From the NCBI RefSeq assembly GCF_900111945.1, contig NZ_FOYO01000001.1:3107751-3171750 (forward strand): a DNA stretch of 64,000 nt, written 5' to 3'. Shown here piece after piece: positions 17,937-27,372 of this stretch. Under the pieces are notes generated by a model. That model saw only the letters and a program-made list of their open reading frames with translations. It made no database searches and had not been told where the DNA came from. The translations under genes and the position numbers were made by a program. Position 1 is the stretch's first letter, and each line of letters starts with the position of its first letter. Source of the stretch: Litoreibacter janthinus. GTDB lineage: Bacteria > Pseudomonadota > Alphaproteobacteria > Rhodobacterales > Rhodobacteraceae.

Positions 17937-20900
17937 ATGGCCGATTTCAAGAAAATCCTCATTGCCAACCGCGGCGAAATTGCCATCCGAGTGATGCGCG
18001 CTGCCAACGAGATGGGGAAGAAAACCGTCGCTGTCTACGCCGAGGAAGACAAGCTTGGCCTCCACCGCTTCAAAGCGGATGAGGCCTATAAGATTGGCGA
18101 AGGGCTTGGCCCCGTGGCCGCCTATCTGAGCATTGAAGAAATCATCCGCGTCGCCAAAATGTCGGGCGCTGACGCGATCCATCCGGGCTACGGTTTGCTC
18201 TCCGAGAACCCTGAATTCGTTGATGCCTGCGACGCCGCCGGAATCAAGTTTATCGGCCCAAAGGCTGAGACGATGCGGGCGCTTGGTGACAAAGCCTCCG
18301 CCCGACGCGTTGCAATCGAAGCCGATGTGCCTGTCATTCCCGCGACCGAAGTTCTTGGCGACGATATGGCGAAGATCAAAGAGCAAGCTGCCGAAGTTGG
18401 CTATCCGCTGATGCTCAAAGCCTCTTGGGGTGGCGGCGGTCGCGGCATGCGCCCGATCTTTTCCGAGGACGAGCTTGAGGAAAAGGTTCTTGAAGGTCGC
18501 CGCGAAGCCGAAGCCGCCTTCGGCAATGGTGAGGGCTATCTGGAAAAGATGATCCAGCGCGCCCGCCACGTCGAGGTGCAGATCCTTGGCGACAGCCATG
18601 GCCAGATCTATCACCTGTATGAGCGCGACTGCTCGGTTCAGCGCCGCAACCAAAAAGTCGTGGAACGCGCCCCTGCCCCTTACCTGTCGGGCACGCAGCG
18701 CGAACAAATTTGCCAGTTGGGCAAGAAAATCTGCGAGCATGTGAACTACGAATGCGCTGGCACCGTCGAGTTCCTGATGGATATGGACAGCGGCAAATTC
18801 TACTTCATCGAAGTCAACCCGCGCGTCCAGGTGGAGCACACTGTCACCGAGGAAGTGACCGGCATCGACATCGTTCGCGCGCAAATCCTGATCGCTGAGG
18901 GCAAGTCGCTGATCGAGGCCACCGGCTGCGCGTCGCAATATGACGTAAAACTGGACGGTCACGCGCTGCAGTGCCGCGTGACCACCGAAGACCCGCAAAA
19001 TAACTTTATCCCTGACTATGGGCGCATCACCACTTACCGCTCTGCCACGGGCATGGGTATCCGGCTTGATGGCGGCACCGCCTATTCGGGCGCTGTGATC
19101 ACCCGCTATTACGACAGCCTGCTTGAAAAGGTGACCGCTTGGGCCCCGACCCCCGAGGCCACGATCTCACGCATGGACCGCGCCCTGCGCGAGTTCCGTA
19201 TCCGTGGCGTATCGACCAACATCGCTTTCGTGGAAAACCTGCTCAAACACCCGACCTTCCTGAACTATGAGTACCATACCAAGTTCATCGACGAGACGCC
19301 GGAGCTGTTCGATTTCAAGAAGCGTCGCGACCGTGCCACGAAGATCCTGACCTATATTGCGGACATCACGATCAACGGCCACCCTGAGACCGAAGGGCGT
19401 CCTGTGCCCGCCGAGGCCCGCATTCCCAAAGCACCTGAGCCTGTGGGCGAGCCCGCTTATGGCACGCGCAACATTCTGGAAGATCACGGCCCACAAGCCG
19501 TGGCCGACTGGATGCAGGACCAAAAGCAACTTTTGATCACCGACACCACCATGCGTGACGGTCACCAATCCCTTCTGGCGACCCGCATGCGCTCCATCGA
19601 TATGATCCGTGTGGCGCCGACCTATGCGTCCAACATGCCGCAACTGTTCTCGATGGAATGCTGGGGCGGCGCGACCTTTGACGTCGCCTACCGCTTCTTG
19701 CAGGAATGCCCGTGGCAGCGCCTGCGCGATCTGCGCACGGCTATGCCCAACCTCATGACGCAAATGCTGCTGCGCGCGTCCAATGGCGTGGGCTACACAA
19801 ACTATCCTGACAACGTAGTGCAGGAGTTCGTGCGCCAAGCGGCCGAGACCGGCGTGGACGTATTCCGCGTGTTCGACAGCTTAAACTGGGTTGAAAACAT
19901 GCGCGTCGCCATGGACGCTGTGGGCGAAAGCGGCAAGGTGTGCGAAGGTGCCATTTGCTACACCGGCGACATTCTGAACCCTGATCGTGCCAAGTATTCC
20001 CTGCAATATTATGTGGATATGGGCAAAGAGCTGAAAGCCGCTGGTGCACATGTTCTGGGCCTGAAAGACATGGCTGGCCTTCTGAAACCCGCCTCTGCCA
20101 CAATCCTTGTCAAAGCGCTGAAGGAAGAGGTCGGGCTGCCGATCCACTTCCACACCCACGACACCGCTGGCGGCGCGATTGCGTCGATCCTTGCCGCATC
20201 AGCTGCAGGCGTGGACGCGGTCGATTGCGCCATGGACGCATTGTCGGGCAACACCAGCCAAGCGACGCTCGGCTCCGTCGTCGAAGCCTTGTCCCACACC
20301 GAGCGCGACACCGGCCTAGACATCAAAACCGTGCGCCAGATTTCTGACTACTGGGAAGCGGTCCGCGGCCAGTACGCGGCGTTTGAAAGCGGCATGCAAG
20401 CTCCGGCTTCCGAGGTGTACCTGCACGAGATGCCAGGTGGGCAGTTCACCAACCTCAAGGCGCAAGCTCGCTCCGTCGGGCTAGAGGAACGCTGGCATGA
20501 GGTCGCGCAGACCTATGCAGACGTAAACCAGATGTTTGGTGATATCGTGAAAGTGACGCCATCTTCCAAGGTGGTCGGTGACATGGCGTTGATGATGGTC
20601 TCACAAGGCCTGACCCGCGCGCAAGTCGAAGACCCGAAGACCGACGTGGCGTTCCCTGACAGCGTGATCGACATGATGCGCGGAAATCTAGGGCAACCTC
20701 CGGGTGGCTGGCCCAAGGCAATCCAGAAGAAAATTCTCAAAGGCGAAAAGCCGATGACCCACCGTCCCGGCGAAAAGCTGGAGCCAGTCAATCTGGAAGC
20801 CGCCCGCGCCGAGCTTTCCACGAAGCTGGGCGGGCGGGAGATCGATAACGAGGATCTGAACGGCTACCTGATGTATCCGAAGGTCTTCACCGACTACGCA

Positions 20901-21380
20901 GAACGCCACGAACTCTATGGCCCAGTGCGTACCTTGCCCACGCGAACGTTCTTCTATGGCATGGAGCCCGGCGAGGAAATCAGCGCCGAGATTGATCCCG
21001 GCAAGACGCTGGAAATCCGCATGCAGGCCGAAGGCGAAACCAATGATGCGGGCGAAGCCAAGATCTTCTTCGAGCTAAACGGCCAGCCAAGGGTGATCCG
21101 CGTGCCAAACCGCAAAGCGACGTCCGCCACCGCTCGGATGCCAAAGGCCGAGGTCGGCAACCCGAACCACATCGGCGCCCCAATGCCCGGCGTTGTGGCG
21201 ACCGTTGCGGCGCGCGCGGGGGCCGAGGTCAAGGAAGGCGATCTGCTGCTGACAATCGAAGCCATGAAGATGGAAACCGGCATCCACGCCGAACGTGACG
21301 CCGTTATCAAGGCGGTCCACGTGGTTCCAGGTGGTCAGATTGACGCCAAAGATTTGCTTATCGAGTTCGAAGACGTTTGA
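17937..21380 (+). CDS. pyc: pyruvate carboxylase
   Basis: A full-length 1147-residue anaplerotic enzyme converting pyruvate to oxaloacetate. The N-terminal biotin carboxylase (about 1-455) starts KKILIANRGEIAIRVMRAAN and has KASWGGGGRGMRP. The carboxyltransferase TIM barrel (about 530-800) shows TDTTMRDGHQSLLATRMR with the metal-binding aspartate, WGGATFDVAYRFL, and HFHTHDTAGG (metal-binding HxH). The PYC-specific allosteric/tetramerisation domain follows, then the biotinyl domain with IEAMKMET, in which Lys1111 is biotinylated. The order BC-CT-BCCP in one chain separates it from PccA. The gene stands alone, with 125 nt upstream and a hairpin downstream. Confidence 0.97.
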   Translation: MADFKKILIANRGEIAIRVMRAANEMGKKTVAVYAEEDKLGLHRFKADEAYKIGEGLGPVAAYLSIEEIIRVAKMSGADAIHPGYGLLSENPEFVDACDAAGIKFIGPKAETMRALGDKASARRVAIEADVPVIPATEVLGDDMAKIKEQAAEVGYPLMLKASWGGGGRGMRPIFSEDELEEKVLEGRREAEAAFGNGEGYLEKMIQRARHVEVQILGDSHGQIYHLYERDCSVQRRNQKVVERAPAPYLSGTQREQICQLGKKICEHVNYECAGTVEFLMDMDSGKFYFIEVNPRVQVEHTVTEEVTGIDIVRAQILIAEGKSLIEATGCASQYDVKLDGHALQCRVTTEDPQNNFIPDYGRITTYRSATGMGIRLDGGTAYSGAVITRYYDSLLEKVTAWAPTPEATISRMDRALREFRIRGVSTNIAFVENLLKHPTFLNYEYHTKFIDETPELFDFKKRRDRATKILTYIADITINGHPETEGRPVPAEARIPKAPEPVGEPAYGTRNILEDHGPQAVADWMQDQKQLLITDTTMRDGHQSLLATRMRSIDMIRVAPTYASNMPQLFSMECWGGATFDVAYRFLQECPWQRLRDLRTAMPNLMTQMLLRASNGVGYTNYPDNVVQEFVRQAAETGVDVFRVFDSLNWVENMRVAMDAVGESGKVCEGAICYTGDILNPDRAKYSLQYYVDMGKELKAAGAHVLGLKDMAGLLKPASATILVKALKEEVGLPIHFHTHDTAGGAIASILAASAAGVDAVDCAMDALSGNTSQATLGSVVEALSHTERDTGLDIKTVRQISDYWEAVRGQYAAFESGMQAPASEVYLHEMPGGQFTNLKAQARSVGLEERWHEVAQTYADVNQMFGDIVKVTPSSKVVGDMALMMVSQGLTRAQVEDPKTDVAFPDSVIDMMRGNLGQPPGGWPKAIQKKILKGEKPMTHRPGEKLEPVNLEAARAELSTKLGGREIDNEDLNGYLMYPKVFTDYAERHELYGPVRTLPTRTFFYGMEPGEEISAEIDPGKTLEIRMQAEGETNDAGEAKIFFELNGQPRVIRVPNRKATSATARMPKAEVGNPNHIGAPMPGVVATVAARAGAEVKEGDLLLTIEAMKMETGIHAERDAVIKAVHVVPGGQIDAKDLLIEFEDV

Positions 21381-21389
21381 CCTGAATGT

Positions 21390-21406
21390 CGCCCGCTTTG
21401 CGGGCG
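21390..21406 (+). terminator. hairpin after pyc, weak terminator
   Basis: CGCCCGC-ttt-GCGGGCG is a perfect 7-bp stem 9 nt after the pyc stop. There is no immediate U-run (GCGTCATGATTTT follows), so termination may be inefficient or Rho-assisted. Confidence 0.45.
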
Positions 21407-21507
21407 GCGTCATGATTTTGGCTGGTTTGACTGGCGAGCGGTGAAACCGGAAGCTAGGCTCTTGTGAGCGGCTCGTATCGGAGCCTTGAGCAGGATCACC
21501 TAACGCC

Positions 21508-22311
21508 ATGAAACTTATTGTTCTTACCGACACCCATATGGTCGAATCCGGCGGCAACATCATCGGACTGGAGCCTGCAGAACGGCTGACCGAAGTCTTG
21601 GATCACGCGTTGCAGAGCCACCCTGACGCCGCCCATCTCGTGATCTTGGGCGATCTGACCCATCACGGACGCGCCGCCCAATATGCCCGACTGCGCGACC
21701 TCCTTGCACATGTCGCCGTACCGGTCTCGCTCATGCTGGGAAATCACGATGATCGGGCAAAATTCATCGAGGCGTTTCCCGAAGCCCCGCTTACCCCGTC
21801 TGGCCATGTGCAGCATGTCGTGCAATTGGGCGATCATCACCTGATCTGCCTCGACAGTTACGACGACAATGCCAACCCGCGCCATTCCGGTGTTCTGTGT
21901 GAAGCCCGCATGGCTTGGCTTCGCGACGCGCTAGTCGCCGCGCAAGGTGCACCGGTCACCTTGGCCTTGCACCATCCGCCCTTTGTGACGGGCCTCGACG
22001 GGATGGACGACATTCGCCTGCGCAACGATGACGAACTCCACGCACTGATCGCAGAGTTTCCCAACGTGGTGCAACTGCTCTGTGGCCATGTGCACCGGAC
22101 CATCTCCGGTGGTGCACGCGGCACGCCCTACGCGACTTTCAAAGGCACATGCCACCAGACGCCGATGTATCTGGGCGTCGCAGGTAGCGACCATTCCATC
22201 GATGAGCCCGGCGGTTATGGTGTCGTCCTGTTCACCGATGACGGGGTGATCGTCCATAATGACGATCTTGGCCCGCGCGGCGCGCCCACAGTGGACGGCC
22301 ATTCCGCCTAA
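21508..22311 (+). CDS. metallophosphoesterase (CpdA/Icc-like)
   Basis: A 267-residue calcineurin-type phosphoesterase with all five family motifs: DTHM at about residue 9, GDLTHHG at about 51, GNHDD at about 80, HHPP at about 153 and GHVH at about 193. These coordinate the two-metal centre. The overall size and the GNHD..C..GHVH arrangement fit class III phosphodiesterases such as CpdA (3',5'-cAMP phosphodiesterase). Glycerophosphodiesterases of the GpdQ group have the same motifs, so the substrate stays open. ATG at 21508. It lies 82 nt before the M3 peptidase gene on the same strand. Confidence 0.85.
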   Translation: MKLIVLTDTHMVESGGNIIGLEPAERLTEVLDHALQSHPDAAHLVILGDLTHHGRAAQYARLRDLLAHVAVPVSLMLGNHDDRAKFIEAFPEAPLTPSGHVQHVVQLGDHHLICLDSYDDNANPRHSGVLCEARMAWLRDALVAAQGAPVTLALHHPPFVTGLDGMDDIRLRNDDELHALIAEFPNVVQLLCGHVHRTISGGARGTPYATFKGTCHQTPMYLGVAGSDHSIDEPGGYGVVLFTDDGVIVHNDDLGPRGAPTVDGHSA

Positions 22312-22393
22312 TCCCCGTGAATTGATAACCGACGCCTTGTTGCCCCTGCCCCCCGCACATAAGTTGCGGGGAAACACGAATAAAGGATTTCCC

Positions 22394-24226
22394 ATGTACA
22401 CCCCATTCCTGCCCGTCCCAAAACTACCCCTTCGCGATCTGGCCGAGGGTGGCGGAGGATTGGGCAACCTTCCGGACTGGGATCTGAGCGATCTGTACAC
22501 CGCGCCCGACGCCAAGGAATTCAAGCGAGACATGGACTGGCTGGAGCAAGCCTGCGCCGATTTCGCCTCTGACTACGAAGGCAAACTGGCCGACCTGGAC
22601 GCCAAGGGCCTGCTGGAATGTGTGCTTCGCTATGAGAAGATCGACACCGTGTCAGGTCGCGTTATGTCCTATGCGGGTCTGCGCTACTATCAGAACACCA
22701 CCGATGCCGAGCGTGCGCAGTTCATGGCCAACGCGCAAGACAGGATCACCGCGTTCTCCACGCCCCTGGTGTTTTTCTCCCTTGAAATCAACCGCATATC
22801 CGACGAAAAGCTTGATGCGCTGTTCGGGCAAGATCCCGATCTGGCCCGTTACAAACCAATCTTCGACCGTCTGCGCGCCATGCGGCCCTATCAGTTGTCG
22901 GACGAGCTGGAAAAATTCCTGCACGACCAGTCCACGGTTGGCGCTGCCGCGTGGAACCGTTTGTTTGATGAGACCATCGCGGGTTTGCAATTCACGGTGA
23001 ACGGCGACGAGCTGAACATCGAGGGGACCCTCAATCTGCTCACCGATCCTGACCGCAGCCAGCGCGAGGCCGCCGCCCGCGAACTGTCTCGTGTCTTCGG
23101 CGCGAACGTCAAACTCTTTTCCCGCGTCCACAACACTCTGGCCAAGGAAAAGGACATCGAAGACCGTTGGCGTGGCATGCCCACGCCCCAAACCGGCCGC
23201 CATCTTGCCAACCATGTAGAGCCAGAGGTGGTCGAGGCCCTGCGCAACGCCGTTGTCGCCGCCTACCCCAAGCTGTCGCACCGCTATTACGAGTTGAAGC
23301 GTAAGTGGCTAGGCCTTGACGTGATGCAGGTCTGGGACCGCAACGCGCCACTGCCACTAGAAGACCCGCGCTTGGTGGGCTGGGAAGAGGCGCAGCAAAC
23401 CGTGATGGAGGCCTACCACGACTTCGCCCCGGAAATGGCCGGCATTGCCGAGCCGTTCTTCAAACGCGGCTGGATCGACGCAGGCGTCAAACCCGGTAAA
23501 GCCCCCGGCGCCTTCGCCCATCCCACCGTCGCCGACGTGCACCCTTACGTGATGCTGAACTACCTCGGCAAACCCCGCGACGTCATGACCCTCGCGCACG
23601 AGCTTGGCCACGGCGTCCACCAAGTCCTCGCCGCGGGCCAAGGCGAGCTGTTGTCCTCCACCCCGCTCACACTGGCTGAAACCGCGTCGGTCTTCGGGGA
23701 GATGCTCACCTTCCGCAAAATGCTGTCCAAGGCCAAATCCCAAGCCGAGCGTAAAATCCTGCTCGCCGGCAAGGTCGAAGACATGATCAACACGGTCGTG
23801 CGCCAGATCGCCTTCTACGACTTCGAGTGCAAACTCCACGCCGCCCGCGCTCAAGGCGAGCTGACACCGGACGACATCGGCGCGTTGTGGATGTCGGTTC
23901 AGGCCGAAAGCCTGGGACCAGCGTTCGAATACATGGACGGCTACGACACCTTCTGGTCCTACGTGCCGCATTTCGTTCACTCGCCCTTCTACGTCTACGC
24001 CTACGCGTTTGGAGACGGCTTGGTAAACGCGCTCTACGCGGTCTACGAGGAAGGAGGAGACGACTTCCAGGACAAGTATTTCGACATGCTCAAGGCAGGC
24101 GGATCGAAGCACCACAAAGAGCTTCTGGCCCCGTTTGGACTAGACGCCTCCGACCCGAAATTCTGGGACAAGGGCCTGTCGATGATCTCGGGAATGATCG
24201 ACGAATTGGAAGCGATGGAAGAGTAA
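22394..24226 (+). CDS. M3 family oligoendopeptidase (PepF-like)
   Basis: A 610-residue cytoplasmic zinc metallopeptidase of family M3B that degrades oligopeptides. The zinc-binding HELGH is at residues 402-406, and the downstream glutamate ligand lies in LAETASVFGEM (about residue 429). The N-terminal helical oligopeptidase_F domain covers about 110-200. Length and motif order match the clostridial/alphaproteobacterial PepF group. I chose the ATG at 22394 (AAAGGA upstream). The frame is open 45 codons further up, but that stretch lies within and after the phosphoesterase gene and is not conserved-looking. Confidence 0.92.
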   Translation: MYTPFLPVPKLPLRDLAEGGGGLGNLPDWDLSDLYTAPDAKEFKRDMDWLEQACADFASDYEGKLADLDAKGLLECVLRYEKIDTVSGRVMSYAGLRYYQNTTDAERAQFMANAQDRITAFSTPLVFFSLEINRISDEKLDALFGQDPDLARYKPIFDRLRAMRPYQLSDELEKFLHDQSTVGAAAWNRLFDETIAGLQFTVNGDELNIEGTLNLLTDPDRSQREAAARELSRVFGANVKLFSRVHNTLAKEKDIEDRWRGMPTPQTGRHLANHVEPEVVEALRNAVVAAYPKLSHRYYELKRKWLGLDVMQVWDRNAPLPLEDPRLVGWEEAQQTVMEAYHDFAPEMAGIAEPFFKRGWIDAGVKPGKAPGAFAHPTVADVHPYVMLNYLGKPRDVMTLAHELGHGVHQVLAAGQGELLSSTPLTLAETASVFGEMLTFRKMLSKAKSQAERKILLAGKVEDMINTVVRQIAFYDFECKLHAARAQGELTPDDIGALWMSVQAESLGPAFEYMDGYDTFWSYVPHFVHSPFYVYAYAFGDGLVNALYAVYEEGGDDFQDKYFDMLKAGGSKHHKELLAPFGLDASDPKFWDKGLSMISGMIDELEAMEE

Positions 24227-24242
24227 CCCCCTCCGATCAAGT

Positions 24243-24264
24243 GCCTGCCCCCAAGGGGGCGGGC
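24243..24264. terminator. convergent GC-rich hairpin
   Basis: GCCTGCCCCC and GGGGGCGGGC pair over 10 bp (one G-U) around a 2-nt loop. It lies between the stop of the peptidase gene (24226) and the stop of the opposing membrane-protein gene (24266). It has no U-run, so it is a weak or bidirectional terminator at best. Confidence 0.4.
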
Positions 24265-24265
24265 G

Positions 24266-25831
24266 CTACTGCGACTTGCTGCATCCGCCCCCAATTGTGG
24301 TGCTTAGCTCAAGCGGCGTTGGCTCCGGCCCATACAGGTAGCCGGTTACCTGCGGGCCCATCCAATCTAGCGTCGTCGAGAACATCAGTGGTGCATCATC
24401 CGCCACATCATCGCGCGCGCGGCCCCTGTCCTCGACATATGTTCCCATCTTACTGAAACCAAGCTGCTGCATGTAATGCGCGCCGAGGATGGAGCCCTCT
24501 GTTTGTACGCCGCATCCATGACGGTACGACACCAGCGCCTCGAACACGTAGAACTCGGGCAACCAGTAGCCCGTGCCACCGGTCCGCAAGTAGATGCGCG
24601 GTTGCTCGTCTCGGCCAGTCTCCTGCCAATGCGCCGCGACGTCTTGCGCATCCGCCTTCAGCATATCCATAAAAAGACCATAGGTTTGGGGGGTTATAAA
24701 CTCATATTCCGCATAAGCGCGGTCCAGCAGCGGAAGCCGCGCCAATGGGGCGGGGTTTACGCCGCAAAACGTGACGATGCCTATCATCGCGGCCTGTCCG
24801 CCAACCAGCCCTGAAGTCAACATTGGGCGCTCTTTTCTAAGTGACAAAGACAGCACCAACCCCGCCGCCATCAGATACGGCATGAACAGGCGGTAGCCGA
24901 ACATCATGTGCTGCCCCGAAGACCGGCTGGCGTAAAGCAGTAGCAGCACAGCGCTAATCGCCGCCCCACGCAAGATTGCTTTCGACAGTGGTGTTCGCTT
25001 TTCCACATCCCCAGAGCGCACGAAAAAGACGAGCACCAAAAGGCCGGACAGGACAACAAAATTCAAAAGCGCCGACAGGCTATCAATAGGTGGCCGACCA
25101 CCGACCGCCAATTTCACGTAATAAGACGTCGGAAAAATGTCGCCATAATAGGCCCAAGAAAACACCAACCAGCTTACCGCCAACGCCAAGCTAAACGCAG
25201 CCCCTGCCCAAATGACTGGTCGCCGGTATTGCGTTATCAAAACCGCCAAAAGGACGGGAACGCTGACCAAAACACTGTCAAAACGCGTCAGAAACATCAG
25301 CCCTGCAAGCAACCCCAAAATGGCGAAGTCGCGGCCGCTGACCACTCCCGCACGGTTCACCACGATCAGTTTGGACACCAGTAGCGTCGTAAAACAGGCC
25401 AGCAGCGGGGTCTCCAACCCGCCGACGGTCCACAGCGCCAAGAATGGCGACAGTAATCCCACCACAGTGAACACGACCAAAGCCTGCCCCTGAATGCCCG
25501 TCTGGCGAAGCGCGACAAACCAGCCCGCGAGCACCACGAATGGCGCGATAAGGCGGTAACTGGTCACCGGATCAAGCCCGAGCAGCGCCAACCCCGTCTC
25601 CAGCAACCCGTGTAACGGGGACGTCAGCGCCGTTACATATTCCCCCAAATTGTAGACAAGCCCGTGGCCCGCCGCCGCGTTCTTTGCGTATCGCCCGACG
25701 ATATAGGCGTCATCCGCTGTAAACCCCCAAAACAGGGCGCAAAGGGCCAAGAAGGTCAGCGCGCTGCCAATGATGAAGGCGCTGTTCATGTCGGATATGC
25801 GGGGCCGCGCGGGCAAGTTGGAAGCGGTCAT
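24266..25831 (-). CDS. polytopic membrane protein, GT-C glycosyltransferase-like
   Basis: About 521 residues with an N-terminal membrane segment (about 17-35) and at least eight more hydrophobic segments up to residue about 390. A soluble C-terminal part of about 130 residues follows. The first extracytoplasmic loop reads ADDAYIVGRYAKNAAAGHGL followed by VYNLGEYVTALTSPLH. This is the DDA...RY..N...GHGLV-N.GE signature of GT-C lipid-linked sugar transferases (arabinofuranosyl- and mannosyltransferase-like). Acceptor and sugar are unknown. The start ATG at 25831 is the first after a non-conserved upstream stretch; ATG at 25789 (MNSAF) is an alternative. Neither has a strong Shine-Dalgarno sequence. 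Confidence 0.6.
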   Translation of the reverse strand: MTASNLPARPRISDMNSAFIIGSALTFLALCALFWGFTADDAYIVGRYAKNAAAGHGLVYNLGEYVTALTSPLHGLLETGLALLGLDPVTSYRLIAPFVVLAGWFVALRQTGIQGQALVVFTVVGLLSPFLALWTVGGLETPLLACFTTLLVSKLIVVNRAGVVSGRDFAILGLLAGLMFLTRFDSVLVSVPVLLAVLITQYRRPVIWAGAAFSLALAVSWLVFSWAYYGDIFPTSYYVKLAVGGRPPIDSLSALLNFVVLSGLLVLVFFVRSGDVEKRTPLSKAILRGAAISAVLLLLYASRSSGQHMMFGYRLFMPYLMAAGLVLSLSLRKERPMLTSGLVGGQAAMIGIVTFCGVNPAPLARLPLLDRAYAEYEFITPQTYGLFMDMLKADAQDVAAHWQETGRDEQPRIYLRTGGTGYWLPEFYVFEALVSYRHGCGVQTEGSILGAHYMQQLGFSKMGTYVEDRGRARDDVADDAPLMFSTTLDWMGPQVTGYLYGPEPTPLELSTTIGGGCSKSQ

Positions 25832-26018
25832 AGGGTATGTGTTTTCAATGTCATTCTGGCACCAATATGCTGAAAATCTGCCTGCAACGGGAACGCGTGG
25901 CATGTGCTGCAATCTCTGTAGCAACCATGCCAATCGAAATCCACACGCGTAAACTCTGCTCCCTTGCCATAGGGGCATCTGCACATCACACTGCCCAAAC
26001 ATCCCAAACGAGCCGCCC

Positions 26019-26372
26019 ATGACCCGAGACGAATTCAACGCCTTTTGCGCCACCCTGACTGCCACAAATCATGTGGTGCAATGGGGCAATGCGGATGTGT
26101 GGAAGGTCGGCCCCAAAGTCTTCGCGCTGTGTGGTTGGGCCGACGGAGTGGATGCGTTCACCTTCAAAGTATCTGATATCGCTTGGGAAATACTGCCTGA
26201 TATGCCAGGCCTACGCCCAGCTCCCTATCTGGCGTCACGCGGGATGAAGTGGATACAGCACTACGAGCCGCCCGGTCTGTCCGACGCCGAGCTCAAGGCG
26301 CATATACGGGCCTCATACGACATGGTCGCGGCGAAACTGACCAAGAAACTTCGCGCAGAGCTCGGCCTCTAA
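26019..26372 (+). CDS. MmcQ/YjbR family protein
   Basis: A 117-residue single-domain protein of the MmcQ/YjbR family (CyaY-like/double-wing fold). The N-terminus is MTRDEFNAFCATLTATNHVV; the middle holds QWGNADVWKVGPKVFAL and the C-terminal part the conserved RPAPYLASRGMKWIQHYEP, all typical of the family. Some members bind DNA, and the cellular role is unclear. ATG at 26019. The stop overlaps that of the convergent oxidoreductase gene by 4 nt. Confidence 0.85.
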   Translation: MTRDEFNAFCATLTATNHVVQWGNADVWKVGPKVFALCGWADGVDAFTFKVSDIAWEILPDMPGLRPAPYLASRGMKWIQHYEPPGLSDAELKAHIRASYDMVAAKLTKKLRAELGL

Positions 26373-27334
26373 CCCGCCGCCGCATAGACCGCATCAATAG
26401 TGGCCTGCGTGCCCTTGGCGTTCTCCAACGACCACGGATAATCCGCCCCGTTTTGCACGGCGGCGCAAAACGCCTCCACCTGATTGACATAGTGGTTGGC
26501 CGCCGGGAACCGCTCGACCCGCGTGACGCCATCCGCCAGTTGCAGCTCGATCCGGCCCATATCGTAGACATTCGGGTTGAACGGTGCGGGCAGCTTTATC
26601 ATCCCCTCCTCCCCATGAAACGCAACCTCTTGGAAGGCATGCATGCGCGTGGAGACATACCCTTGATACCCCGCCCCCGCGATGCTGGCCTGAATGCGGG
26701 ACATGGTGTCTACACCGTTTTCCCATTCGATCTGGGCAGCGACGTTCTCGAACTCTGCACCCGTTGCGAACCGCGCGCAGCCAAGCGCATAAACGCCAAT
26801 ATCGGGCAATGCGCCGCCGCCCATGTCGGGCTTGTTGCGAATGTTGCTAAGGTCACGGTTGTCGAAAGAGAACGCGCACGACACTTGCCGCAATCGGCCC
26901 ACTGCGCCCTCTGCCAGAAGCGCCTTCGTCCGCTGCCATTGCGGGTGATGGACGATCATATAGGCCTCTGTGGCCATCAGGCCGGTGCGGTCGCGCGCTG
27001 CGATCAGCGCGTCGATCTCATCTGCCTTCATCGCGACCGGTTTCTCGATCAGCACATGTTTTCCCGCCTCTAGCGCCTTGAGGCCCCATTCGACATGCAA
27101 GCTGTTTGGCAAGGGAATATAGACCGCATCGATGGTGTCATCTGCCAACAGTGCGTCGTAGCTGTCGTGGTGGCGAAGCGCGCCGAACTTGTCTGAAAAC
27201 GCCGCGAACTTTTCGGCGGACGACGTGGCCAGCGCTGCCAGATGCGCCCCGCGGGCAGCATGAATGGCAGGGCCCATATGCTCATAGGCGAATTTGGCGG
27301 CACCTAGAATGCCCCAGTTGAGCGGTTTGGTCAT
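26369..27334 (-). CDS. Gfo/Idh/MocA family NAD(P)-dependent oxidoreductase
   Basis: A 321-residue protein with an N-terminal Rossmann fold (NWGILGAAKFAYEHMGPAIH near residues 6-25) and the EKPVAMKADE motif near residue 96, whose lysine is catalytic. Next come YMIVHHPQWQ near 125 and a C-terminal alpha/beta substrate domain with GGALPDIGVYAL near residue 173 (catalytic D/H region). Family members oxidise sugars, inositols or related polyols, and the substrate here is unknown. It is apparently monocistronic, with 38 nt between it and the ankyrin gene. Confidence 0.88.
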   Translation of the reverse strand: MTKPLNWGILGAAKFAYEHMGPAIHAARGAHLAALATSSAEKFAAFSDKFGALRHHDSYDALLADDTIDAVYIPLPNSLHVEWGLKALEAGKHVLIEKPVAMKADEIDALIAARDRTGLMATEAYMIVHHPQWQRTKALLAEGAVGRLRQVSCAFSFDNRDLSNIRNKPDMGGGALPDIGVYALGCARFATGAEFENVAAQIEWENGVDTMSRIQASIAGAGYQGYVSTRMHAFQEVAFHGEEGMIKLPAPFNPNVYDMGRIELQLADGVTRVERFPAANHYVNQVEAFCAAVQNGADYPWSLENAKGTQATIDAVYAAAG

Positions 27335-27372
27335 GGTAATCTCCCTTGGCTGGTTGCACGGAGACTAGGGGC

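Noticed and set aside
17898..18998. 366-codon open frame on the minus strand
   Set aside because: Antisense to the biotin carboxylase part of pyruvate carboxylase; no start context and no recognisable domain.
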